DNA of 11,482 nucleotides, from NCBI GenBank assembly GCA_003556835.1, contig PWQG01000015.1:1-11482 (forward strand), given 5' to 3'. The stretch's first letter is position 1, and the number at the start of each line of letters is the position of its first letter. The position numbers and the translations under genes are program-made. The stretch is from Gammaproteobacteria bacterium. GTDB lineage: Bacteria; Pseudomonadota; Gammaproteobacteria; Pseudomonadales; Pseudohongiellaceae. Positions 1-6,082 of this stretch are shown here, one piece after another. Under the pieces are notes generated by a model. It saw nothing but the letters and a program-made list of their open reading frames with translations. It was not told the origin of the DNA and did no database searches.

Positions 1-1
1 A

Positions 2-742
2 CGCGGGGTCTATCGGACCGACACCGCATTCAATGCTGGAGACCGATTCAGCGTCCGGGTAGAGAATGGAGCAGTGCACTACCTCAGAAACGGCAGCGTT
101 TTCCATACCAGCGCTGCAGCGCTGGTATACCCGATGCAGGCTGAAGCTCTCCTGTACGACGCGGGTAGTACGATTGCTGATGCCCGCCTTGATGGATCAC
201 TGGGTGACGCTAGCCGGGACCCGGAATCGCCCGCGGAGCCTGAGGATGTAAGACTGAACGTGGTTGCCACCGGAGAAGTAGCGGCCAATGCCGTCTTGTG
301 GACGGAAACTAGCCAGGTTTCTGTCAGCGTCAACCGGCTGACAAAACAGGGTGGCTGTGATGGTTGCTCTGATGCCAGCGCGCTTTCGCTGCAACAGTTA
401 CTGGAAGGGAACGGTCAATTGACCTTCACAGCCACTGACACTGAAAAACTACTGGTGATCGGGCTGAGCGACGAGCAAGAAGCCGGATCTGTGAGTGCAA
501 TTGATGCCGGTCTGCGTCTTCAGGCCGGTAATGCCGAAGTACGCGTGAATGGCCGCTATCAGGCCGAAACCACCTTCCAGCGGGGAGACAGCTTCACCAT
601 CAGTCTGACAGACGGTGATGTCGAATACACCAAAAACGGGGTGCCTTTCCATAGTCACCGCCAGGCTTCGATGAAGTATCCGCTGCAGGTCAGCACCGTC
701 CTGTACTCCCTGGACAGTTCCGTGGAAGGAGTCACGCTCAGC
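2..742 (+). repeat. Protein-level domain repeat (two copies, first truncated by window edge)
   Basis: The second halves of the two copies align by eye: copy 1 GDRFSVRVENGAVHYLRNGS against copy 2 GDSFTISLTDGDVEYTKNGV, followed by VF/PF-H-S/T, YP and LY in both. Copy 1 covers about 2-193 and copy 2 about 251-742, with a short acidic, Pro-rich linker between them. The DNA itself is not obviously repeated, so the duplication is old rather than recent. Confidence 0.7.
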
Positions 743-1030
743 TCGGATCAGGCGCCACGGATCTCGGACATACAGGCTACTGCCACCGGAGACACAAGCG
801 CACGAGTGGACTGGGTCACAGACCTGCCATCGGAAAGCCTGCTGCAGTTCGGTAGCACCATCGAGTATGCTTCCGACACCTGGCATGTTACCGCACTGAG
901 CACCACGCACAGTGCAACGCTGAGTGGGCTGACGCCCGGTCAGACCTACCATTTCCGGGTATTCAACCGGGATGCATCAGGCCATATCGTCAGCTCAGAG
1001 GACCACAGGCTAACGATGCCCGTTCATTGA
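2..1030 (+). CDS. C-terminal part of a modular exported protein: duplicated SPRY/lectin-like beta domain plus FnIII
   Basis: The frame is open from base 2, so the start lies outside the window; 342 residues are visible, ending at a TGA. Two copies of one beta-rich domain can be seen. The first copy is cut by the window edge (visible residues 1-64) and the second spans about 84-247. Both carry a GD-x-F...NG..F..S core, then YP and LY. I recall this layout from SPRY/concanavalin-like domains of bacterial extracellular proteins. Residues about 252-340 form a fibronectin type III module (PRISDIQAT start, W at the first strand, LTPGQTYHFRV near the end). The second copy has a CxxC (C118, C121). 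No enzyme motif, PEP-CTERM tail, LPxTG or C-terminal membrane helix is seen. It is probably secreted or surface-exposed, with a binding or structural role; any catalytic part would lie upstream. It converges on the polysaccharide operon and overlaps its last gene by 21 bp. Confidence 0.85.
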   Translation, partial: RGVYRTDTAFNAGDRFSVRVENGAVHYLRNGSVFHTSAAALVYPMQAEALLYDAGSTIADARLDGSLGDASRDPESPAEPEDVRLNVVATGEVAANAVLWTETSQVSVSVNRLTKQGGCDGCSDASALSLQQLLEGNGQLTFTATDTEKLLVIGLSDEQEAGSVSAIDAGLRLQAGNAEVRVNGRYQAETTFQRGDSFTISLTDGDVEYTKNGVPFHSHRQASMKYPLQVSTVLYSLDSSVEGVTLSSDQAPRISDIQATATGDTSARVDWVTDLPSESLLQFGSTIEYASDTWHVTALSTTHSATLSGLTPGQTYHFRVFNRDASGHIVSSEDHRLTMPVH

Positions 1031-2005
1031 CAGGGGACTCTGATGGGGAGCCGGGCGCAACATGCCCGGCTGTTCATCGAAAACCTGTCGCGCATACCAC
1101 TCAGCCGTTATTCCGAGACCCTCCTCAAAGGGGGTCTGCGGATTAAATCCGATCATTCTTCTCGCCTTGCTGATATCAGCCCTCGAATGCAATACATCAC
1201 CCGCGCGGCGCGACTGGAATTCCGGTTCCAGCCTGTTGTCCAGAATGAGTTGCAGCCTGTCCAGTAATTCAAGCAGACTCCATCGTTCACCACAGGCAAC
1301 ATTCATCACCTGCCCGGCAGCCCTGCTGCTCTCCGCGGCCGCCATATTGGCGCTGACCACATCCCGAACAAACGTGAAATCACGGGTCTGTGACCCGTCG
1401 CCATAGATCTGCGGACGATGGCCGTTCAGCGTGGCCTGTATGAAACGGGGAATCACAGCGGCATATTCAGACTCCGGATCCTGACGTGGTCCGAATACAT
1501 TGAAATAGCGCAAGGCCACTGTTTCCAGCCCGTAGGCTTTCCAGTAAAGTTGGCAATACAGCTCACCCATCAGCTTGGAGGCTGCATATGGGGACAGAGG
1601 ATGCGGTTGCAGTCGTTCGTGCTTGGGAGACGTTCGCGAGTCTCCGTATACGGAAGACGATGAGGCCATGACGAATCTACGAACACTCGCCTTGCGACAT
1701 CCCTCCAGCATCGTGAGCGTGCCGGTGACATTGTTGTCGTGCGTCGGCGCTGGCTCTTTCATGGAGCGGGATACCGAGCAAAGTGCCGCTTGGTGGAATA
1801 CCGTGTCGACTCCTTTTGTTGCTTCGGCGACCGCGGCCGGATCGCGTATGTCGCCATCGACCAAACGCACCCGCAGTCCTTCCAGATTATCGAGCTTCCC
1901 GGTCGAAAAATTATCCAGGATGGTGACTTTCGCACCCTTTGAACAGAGATGTGATGCTATATGGGAGCCGATAAAACCGGCTCCACCCGTGACCAGATAT
2001 GTCAT
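1010..2005 (-). CDS. NAD-dependent epimerase/dehydratase, UDP-hexose(NAc) 4-epimerase-like (extended SDR)
   Basis: This 331-residue protein has a Rossmann fold from its first strand: MTYLVTGGAGFIGSH holds the GxxGxxG of NAD binding (G7, G10, G13), and D31 ends the second strand. The SSSSVYG segment (115-121) and YAASK (Y140, K144) are the SDR active site. RYFNVFGPRQDP followed by YAAVIPRF (about 166-187) recalls the UDP-GlcNAc 4-epimerases of the WbpP/TviC type more than short GalE. The likely reaction is C4 inversion of a UDP-sugar in the cytoplasm, feeding a glycosyltransferase of the operon; a related SDR activity cannot be excluded. The frame stays open upstream to 2158, but the Rossmann strand and an AGGAG site fix the start at ATG 2005. 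The last 25 or so residues, after AEWYARQ, are a polar tail that overlaps the convergent gene and the 1049-1071 hairpin. It is the last gene of the operon. Confidence 0.9.
   Translation of the reverse strand: MTYLVTGGAGFIGSHIASHLCSKGAKVTILDNFSTGKLDNLEGLRVRLVDGDIRDPAAVAEATKGVDTVFHQAALCSVSRSMKEPAPTHDNNVTGTLTMLEGCRKASVRRFVMASSSSVYGDSRTSPKHERLQPHPLSPYAASKLMGELYCQLYWKAYGLETVALRYFNVFGPRQDPESEYAAVIPRFIQATLNGHRPQIYGDGSQTRDFTFVRDVVSANMAAAESSRAAGQVMNVACGERWSLLELLDRLQLILDNRLEPEFQSRRAGDVLHSRADISKARRMIGFNPQTPFEEGLGITAEWYARQVFDEQPGMLRPAPHQSPLSMNGHR
1049..1071 (+). terminator. Perfect 8-bp GC-rich hairpin 18 bases past the plus-strand stop; possible terminator
   Basis: AGCCGGGC (1049-1056), a 7-base loop and GCCCGGCT (1064-1071) form a perfect stem 18 bases downstream of the TGA of the left-hand gene. 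No T tract follows on either strand, so it is not a canonical Rho-independent terminator. On the minus strand the same bases lie inside the coding tail of the epimerase, before its stop, so it cannot be a normal terminator for the operon. A role in ending or protecting the plus-strand transcript is plausible but unproven. Confidence 0.35.
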
Positions 2006-2011
2006 GACGTA

Positions 2012-2016
2012 CTCCT
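2012..2016 (-). promoter_or_regulatory. AGGAG ribosome site that sets the epimerase start
   Basis: AGGAG lies 6 bases before ATG 2005, inside the 26-base gap after the GT2 stop. It decides for the start at 2005 over in-frame codons further upstream, which would overlap the GT2 gene. Confidence 0.8.
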
Positions 2017-2031
2017 GATACTGCCGTGTCA

Positions 2032-3195
2032 TTAATGGGCCTGTTGCCAGGTAACCGGCTGGCTTCGCCGGACAAAACGTATGAACCCTGCCACCGTGGT
2101 CCAGTTGAGCAGGCAGAACATGAATGGAATTGAAGTCAGCCAGGCCGCTTTCTTCCACCGAAAACCAGCATGGCCTGCCAGGGCCGCGCCGTAGAAAAAC
2201 AGCTGAGCCACCAACAGCAACTGGTAAAGCGGATGGCCAAGCATCAGCAGGTTGCTCACGACAATCGCCAGCAGAGCGGGCGGACCCAGTAGGCGGGCAA
2301 GTTTGTGCGATATCGTCTGGAGCCAGAGGCGATTTGAAAATGGATTCAACAGCCAGGGATGATCCCGGAACAGCTGGAAGTTCCCTGCGATGGTCCGGAC
2401 CTTGCGTCGGTATTCGTCCCCTGCGAGCCTGCTCGCAGAGTCAAAAGCCTGGGCTTGTGGCGCAAAGAGAACCCGAAATCCTTGCCTGACCACGTTCATT
2501 GGAATCAGAACATCGTCCAACAGCGTATCTTCCGGAATGGGCTGATACAGTTCCCTGCGTATGGCATACAGGGCACCCGTAACACCAATAGAAGAGTCAA
2601 TAACCGCCTCTTTTTTCCGTATCAGCTTTTCCAGGTGCCAGTAGGCACCCATTCCCTGCACAGTCAGCGAACCTTCAGCACCATGTGTCTCAATGATCAG
2701 CTCACCGCTGACCGCTCCTACCTCGGGAGCTTTAAAATGTCCCACCAACTGCTTTATGACGTCGGCACCCACTCGCTGCCTTGCATCCATAAGAACTACA
2801 ATGTCACCACGAAGATTGGGTACCACATCATTCAAAACAGCCGGCTTGCCACGAGGGCTCCTGAACTTTATACAGTTGACATGGCGCCCCCCATGTTCCG
2901 CCACTTCACTACCGGTCTCATCCGTCGACCCATCCGAAGCGATGACTAGCTCCATCAGATCGGCCGGATAGTCGAGCGCCAACAGGTTTTCCACCTTCGC
3001 GCCGATACGGTCTGCCTCGTTGCGGGCAATAACCAGTACGCTTATCGACGGAAGCACCGCCTCTTCCGGCAGAATCGGTTTCACTGCGCGGGAACGCAAC
3101 AGATGTGCTACAGCAAGCAGAAACAGGGGATAGAGGAAGTAGATGTACAGCAGGAAAATGAGACTTCCCCAGAACACGAACGCGGCAATGATCAT
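2032..3195 (-). CDS. Membrane-anchored family 2 glycosyltransferase
   Basis: This 387-residue GT-A enzyme sits in the inner membrane. An N-terminal hydrophobic helix (about 2-33) is followed by the catalytic domain (about 50-270): SVLVIARNE (52-60), SDGSTD (87-92), MDAR in place of the DxD (136-139), TGALYAIRR (206-214) and the DD of the putative catalytic base (227-228). EYRRKVRTIAGNFQ (261-274) stands where processive synthases have QxxRW. This suits the CESA-like GT2 type of EPS clusters and argues against a true cellulose, PNAG or hyaluronan-type synthase. Two or three hydrophobic segments (about 303-320, 323-343, 352-375) close the protein. It probably transfers one sugar to a lipid-linked intermediate at the cytoplasmic face; donor and acceptor are unknown. 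A TTG at 3225 would add ten polar residues, but GGGAG seven bases before ATG 3195 supports the shorter form. It follows the small gene by a 75-base gap. Confidence 0.9.
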   Translation of the reverse strand: MIIAAFVFWGSLIFLLYIYFLYPLFLLAVAHLLRSRAVKPILPEEAVLPSISVLVIARNEADRIGAKVENLLALDYPADLMELVIASDGSTDETGSEVAEHGGRHVNCIKFRSPRGKPAVLNDVVPNLRGDIVVLMDARQRVGADVIKQLVGHFKAPEVGAVSGELIIETHGAEGSLTVQGMGAYWHLEKLIRKKEAVIDSSIGVTGALYAIRRELYQPIPEDTLLDDVLIPMNVVRQGFRVLFAPQAQAFDSASRLAGDEYRRKVRTIAGNFQLFRDHPWLLNPFSNRLWLQTISHKLARLLGPPALLAIVVSNLLMLGHPLYQLLLVAQLFFYGAALAGHAGFRWKKAAWLTSIPFMFCLLNWTTVAGFIRFVRRSQPVTWQQAH

Positions 3196-3202
3196 CGCTG
3201 CG

Positions 3203-3207
3203 CTCCC
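3203..3207 (-). promoter_or_regulatory. GGGAG ribosome site that sets the GT2 start
   Basis: GGGAG stands 7 bases before ATG 3195 and would lie inside the coding region if the upstream TTG (3225) were used. It therefore favours the 387-residue form, which begins directly with the membrane helix. Confidence 0.7.
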
Positions 3208-3270
3208 GGCGTTCGGATTCCGCAAGAACCGGTGCTTGATTCTTCCTCATATACGACCATGGGGTTCACG

Positions 3271-3441
3271 TCATGTCTCCGACAGAGTCTGGCATGGAAC
3301 TTCACTGTATTCTCGACCGGAAGTGGCAGAAGCGTTCTCGGAGCGCCCCGGGATATATCCGGCCATGTCGGCAGCCAGCAAGCCAAGAAGCACCAGAGCC
3401 AGGGGCCATCGCAGAATTTTGGCATGCACGTTGTCTGTCAT
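3271..3441 (-). CDS. Small one-helix membrane or secreted peptide (56 aa), coupled to the dehydrogenase
   Basis: Its ATG (3441-3439) overlaps the dehydrogenase stop as ATGA, the same 4-base junction seen elsewhere in this operon, and the frame ends at TGA 3273-3271. The peptide has a polar start (MTDNVHAKILR, with K8 and R11), a hydrophobic core WPLALVLLGLLAADMAGY (12-29) and a hydrophilic 27-residue tail rich in S, E and T with one cysteine (C50). This is the n-h-c pattern of a signal anchor or signal peptide. There is no lipobox cysteine just after the core and no clear AxA cleavage site, so an N-in, C-out single-pass protein is the best reading. The ribosome site is weak (GGGTGG, 4 bases away), consistent with coupling. 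I recognise no family. A role beside the GT2 enzyme or the export machinery is a guess from position only. Confidence 0.6.
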   Translation of the reverse strand: MTDNVHAKILRWPLALVLLGLLAADMAGYIPGRSENASATSGREYSEVPCQTLSET

Positions 3442-4757
3442 GCCGCCACCCGGGACCCGCTTCCCCGCACCTGTGCACCGCCCATCCAGATACGAGACAG
3501 GTCGACAAGCTGCTGGTCAGCGCCTAGGCGTTCGGCCACCCACACAGATTCATCGTTGTAATTTCCGAGCACCACAAGTTCGGAATGCGCAAGGAATTCA
3601 TCCCGGCTTTCACACATCAATGAGGCTATATGTGGAATCTCTTCGTTGATGTACTGTCGGTTCGCCCCCATCAGGCTCGCGATGGAAACATTGTTGTCCA
3701 GTACCCGCAGCGAAAATCCCTTGCCGATCAGCGCTTCCACCACTCGCACCATCGGGCTTTCGCGAAGGTCGTCAGTACCGGACTTGAATGAAAGCCCAAC
3801 CACTCCAACATGCTTTTTCCCTTGTGCAACAATCATGTCTATGGCGCGCTGGATCTGCCATTCGTTGGACGGCACGATCGCGTCGAGCAGCGGTGTCGGC
3901 ACATCCAAGTGGCTCGCTGCGTAGCGGAATGCCCGCACGTCCTTGGGCAGGCAGGATCCGCCAAAGGCGAAGCCCGGCTGCAGGTAGGCGCCGGATATAT
4001 TCAGCTTGGTATCCATGCGGAAGATGTGCATCACTTCCTGGGAATCCACGCCCAGCGCGGAGCAGACATCCCCCACTTCGTTGGCAAAGCATATCTTCAG
4101 CGCATGGTAGGTATTGGAGACATACTTGATCGCTTCCGCTGTCTTTATGCCAGTTACCACATCGGGCGCTGAAACACTCGAGTACAGGGCCTGCAACAGC
4201 GCAATGGTGTCCCGATCCTCGCTTCCGATCAGCGTATACGGTGGATTGGCGAAGTCCTTCAACGCACTGCCTTCCCGAATGAACTCCGGATTCACTGCCA
4301 CGCGAACCAGCGCGCCAGCTACATCGCCGGCCGCATCAAGGAGTACGCTACGGATGTCACGCTCGGTTGTTCCGGGCAATACGGTGCTTCTGACCACAAC
4401 CGTGTAGGGTTTCGGATCGCGCTTAAGCACCTCACCGATCTGACGGCTCACTTGCCTGAGGGCATCGAGCTGCAGCTGGCCGTGTTCGTTCCCCGGCGTA
4501 CCCACACAGATGAAAGCGACATCCGACGCTTGCACCGCTTCCTCACAGGACCCGGTGGCGGACAGGTTTCCACGTTCCACCACCTCCGCAAGCAGTGTGT
4601 TAAGGCCGGGCTCGACAATCGGCGACCAACCCGAATTCACCATACGTACTTTTTCCTGATTCGGGTCTATACCGATAACGGTATGTCCTGCATCCGCAAA
4701 ACAGGCTGCACTGACACAACCTACGTAGCCAAGTCCAAAAATACTGATCTTCTTCAT
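3438..4757 (-). CDS. algD: GDP-mannose 6-dehydrogenase, AlgD type (nucleotide-sugar dehydrogenase)
   Basis: This 439-residue cytoplasmic enzyme should oxidise the C6 hydroxyl of a nucleotide sugar to a carboxylate in two NAD+ steps. The N-terminal Rossmann domain starts ISIFGLGYVG with D31 after strand 2, then SPIVEPGL (45-52), FICVGTP (82-88) and VVRSTVLPGT (121-130). The catalytic set is present: NPEFIRE (156-162), K211 and N215 in IKYVSNTYHA, and GGSCLPKD with C269. The C-terminal domain keeps GLSFKSGTDDLRESP (321-335), LIGKG and GANRQYI. Segments such as KLNxS...PGFAFGGSCLPKDVRA match P. aeruginosa AlgD as I recall it better than UDP-glucose dehydrogenases, so GDP-mannuronate is the best product guess. 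UDP-glucuronate or another uronate remains possible, and none of the other alginate (alg) genes is in the window. Its ATG overlaps the upstream glycosyltransferase stop by 4 bases; AAGGA lies 9 bases upstream. The last ten or so residues are a Gly/Ser-rich tail. Confidence 0.9.
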   Translation of the reverse strand: MKKISIFGLGYVGCVSAACFADAGHTVIGIDPNQEKVRMVNSGWSPIVEPGLNTLLAEVVERGNLSATGSCEEAVQASDVAFICVGTPGNEHGQLQLDALRQVSRQIGEVLKRDPKPYTVVVRSTVLPGTTERDIRSVLLDAAGDVAGALVRVAVNPEFIREGSALKDFANPPYTLIGSEDRDTIALLQALYSSVSAPDVVTGIKTAEAIKYVSNTYHALKICFANEVGDVCSALGVDSQEVMHIFRMDTKLNISGAYLQPGFAFGGSCLPKDVRAFRYAASHLDVPTPLLDAIVPSNEWQIQRAIDMIVAQGKKHVGVVGLSFKSGTDDLRESPMVRVVEALIGKGFSLRVLDNNVSIASLMGANRQYINEEIPHIASLMCESRDEFLAHSELVVLGNYNDESVWVAERLGADQQLVDLSRIWMGGAQVRGSGSRVAA

Positions 4758-6082
4758 GAAAGGTTTTCCTTGCTGAGATCGGTTTCCTGAACCAGGCTAC
4801 CGATCTTGGTTTTTGAATGTTTTAACGACGAGTCAACCGCCTCCCGACAGAGCGTTTCGAAACTGTCCCCGACACGTGACCAGCTGTAGTGATTAACCAT
4901 CAGATCCCTGCCCTCGCGTCCCATCTGCTCACGCAGTCCGGGTCTTTCCAGAAGCGTGAGAACCTGGTACGCGAAGGCGGAAGGAGTATCAGCTCGAAGG
5001 ATGTGGACGCCCTCTTTCAGCGGCAAGCCTTCGGCGCCAATGGTTGTGGAAACCACCGCTTTTCCCATGGCCAGCGCCTCGTAGATTTTCAGTCGTGTAC
5101 CCCCACCGATCCGAAGCGGAACCAGGTACACGGCGGCGCCTGCAATCCACGGCCTGACATCGTCAACGGTGCCGGATACCGTGACACCGTCGCTTCCGGA
5201 AAGGGACTTCAGCCATGCCGGCGGATTCCGACCCACGATGGTCAGTGAGACATTTGGGTTTTCCAGCCGAATCAGGGGAAGTATGGCGTCGATGAAATAC
5301 CGCATGGCATCCTCATTTGGGTGCCAGTCCATCGACCCGCAGAAGACCAGTTCCAGCGGGTTCTGCCGGGCATCAGGGGTCGGACAGAAGTAGTCGGTAT
5401 CAACGCCTGTTGGTATGTCCCGAAGCCGCGCCACGGAACCCGACTGCTGCAGCCGTACACGATCGTCTCTGGACACCGTGACCGTCATGTCAAAGCGTCG
5501 ACAAGCCGCTTCCTCGTACCAGCGCATCTTGCGCCATTCCAAAGCCAGTGCCGCGCGCTTGAGGACAGATCGCTCGTTGTCGTACAGTCGCTTCCATATC
5601 ATGTACTCAACATTGTGCGAGAAGTGGATGACCGGTATATCCATACTGGAGGGCAGGTTGGGTACGGCGGTCAGAAAATCGACCACGCACAGATCAAAAT
5701 TTTTCTCTTCAAGCATGCAGCCAACCTCATCTCGCAGCACCTTGATGCGATGCCGATACAGATCGACTGGCAAGCGGCCAAGCCATGAAACCATGAGGCT
5801 TATAATAAAGCGCCAACTATCACGCTTTGCTGCATGATATGGCAGCGAGCGGACCTGGCGACAATCGGGCAGTTGCGCGGATAGCGCTTCCTCGGACTCG
5901 CCTGGGGAATGTGTGGTGATGACTGATACATGATGTCGCCTGGAAAGCTCCTTGATCACATGGAAGCTGCGCAAGCGACCACCCGAATGTGCCGGCCACA
6001 AGCCCCCCACTTTGACCCACAGTATCCGCAGAGCTTGTGTGCCTGGTCGGTCGACCGTTTCTTCCTGCTTCACCCTATTCAT
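4754..6082 (-). CDS. GT4-like (GT-B fold) glycosyltransferase
   Basis: A 442-residue GT-B enzyme. The N-terminal domain begins after about 17 residues with LRILWVKVGGLWPAHSGGRL (the glycine-rich acceptor loop, 18-37). A linker carries IPTGVDTDYF (223-232). The C-terminal Rossmann domain has VFCGSMDWHPNEDAM (246-260), TIVGRNPP (281-288), VSGTVDDVRPWI (302-313) and the donor-binding PLRIGGGTRLKIYEALAMG (322-340) followed by KAVVSTTIGAEGL. The MDWxPN and GGTRLKxxEA motifs also occur in glycosyltransferases of exosortase-associated EPS clusters, but no exosortase gene is seen here. No membrane helix is obvious, so it is probably a cytoplasmic or peripheral retaining transferase adding a sugar to the repeat unit; the donor is not predictable. 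GGGAG sits 7 bases before the ATG. The start overlaps the asparagine-synthase stop and the stop overlaps the dehydrogenase start, each by ATGA. Confidence 0.9.
   Translation of the reverse strand: MNRVKQEETVDRPGTQALRILWVKVGGLWPAHSGGRLRSFHVIKELSRRHHVSVITTHSPGESEEALSAQLPDCRQVRSLPYHAAKRDSWRFIISLMVSWLGRLPVDLYRHRIKVLRDEVGCMLEEKNFDLCVVDFLTAVPNLPSSMDIPVIHFSHNVEYMIWKRLYDNERSVLKRAALALEWRKMRWYEEAACRRFDMTVTVSRDDRVRLQQSGSVARLRDIPTGVDTDYFCPTPDARQNPLELVFCGSMDWHPNEDAMRYFIDAILPLIRLENPNVSLTIVGRNPPAWLKSLSGSDGVTVSGTVDDVRPWIAGAAVYLVPLRIGGGTRLKIYEALAMGKAVVSTTIGAEGLPLKEGVHILRADTPSAFAYQVLTLLERPGLREQMGREGRDLMVNHYSWSRVGDSFETLCREAVDSSLKHSKTKIGSLVQETDLSKENLS

Noticed and set aside
449..952. 167-codon minus-strand open frame opposite the exported-protein gene
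   Set aside because: The plus-strand frame there has recognisable beta-domain and FnIII motifs; the antisense product has none.
2006..2158. 51-codon upstream extension of the epimerase frame
   Set aside because: It would overlap the GT2 gene by more than 120 bases. The Rossmann strand begins right at ATG 2005 and AGGAG precedes that codon.
3196..3225. TTG start giving a GT2 protein ten residues longer
   Set aside because: A rare start codon without a ribosome site, while GGGAG is well placed for ATG 3195.
3192..3425. 77-codon minus-strand frame between the dehydrogenase and GT2 genes
   Set aside because: It starts 13 bases after the dehydrogenase stop and competes with the ATGA-coupled 56-codon frame, which has a convincing membrane-helix pattern. 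The 77-codon product has no such organisation and no ribosome site.
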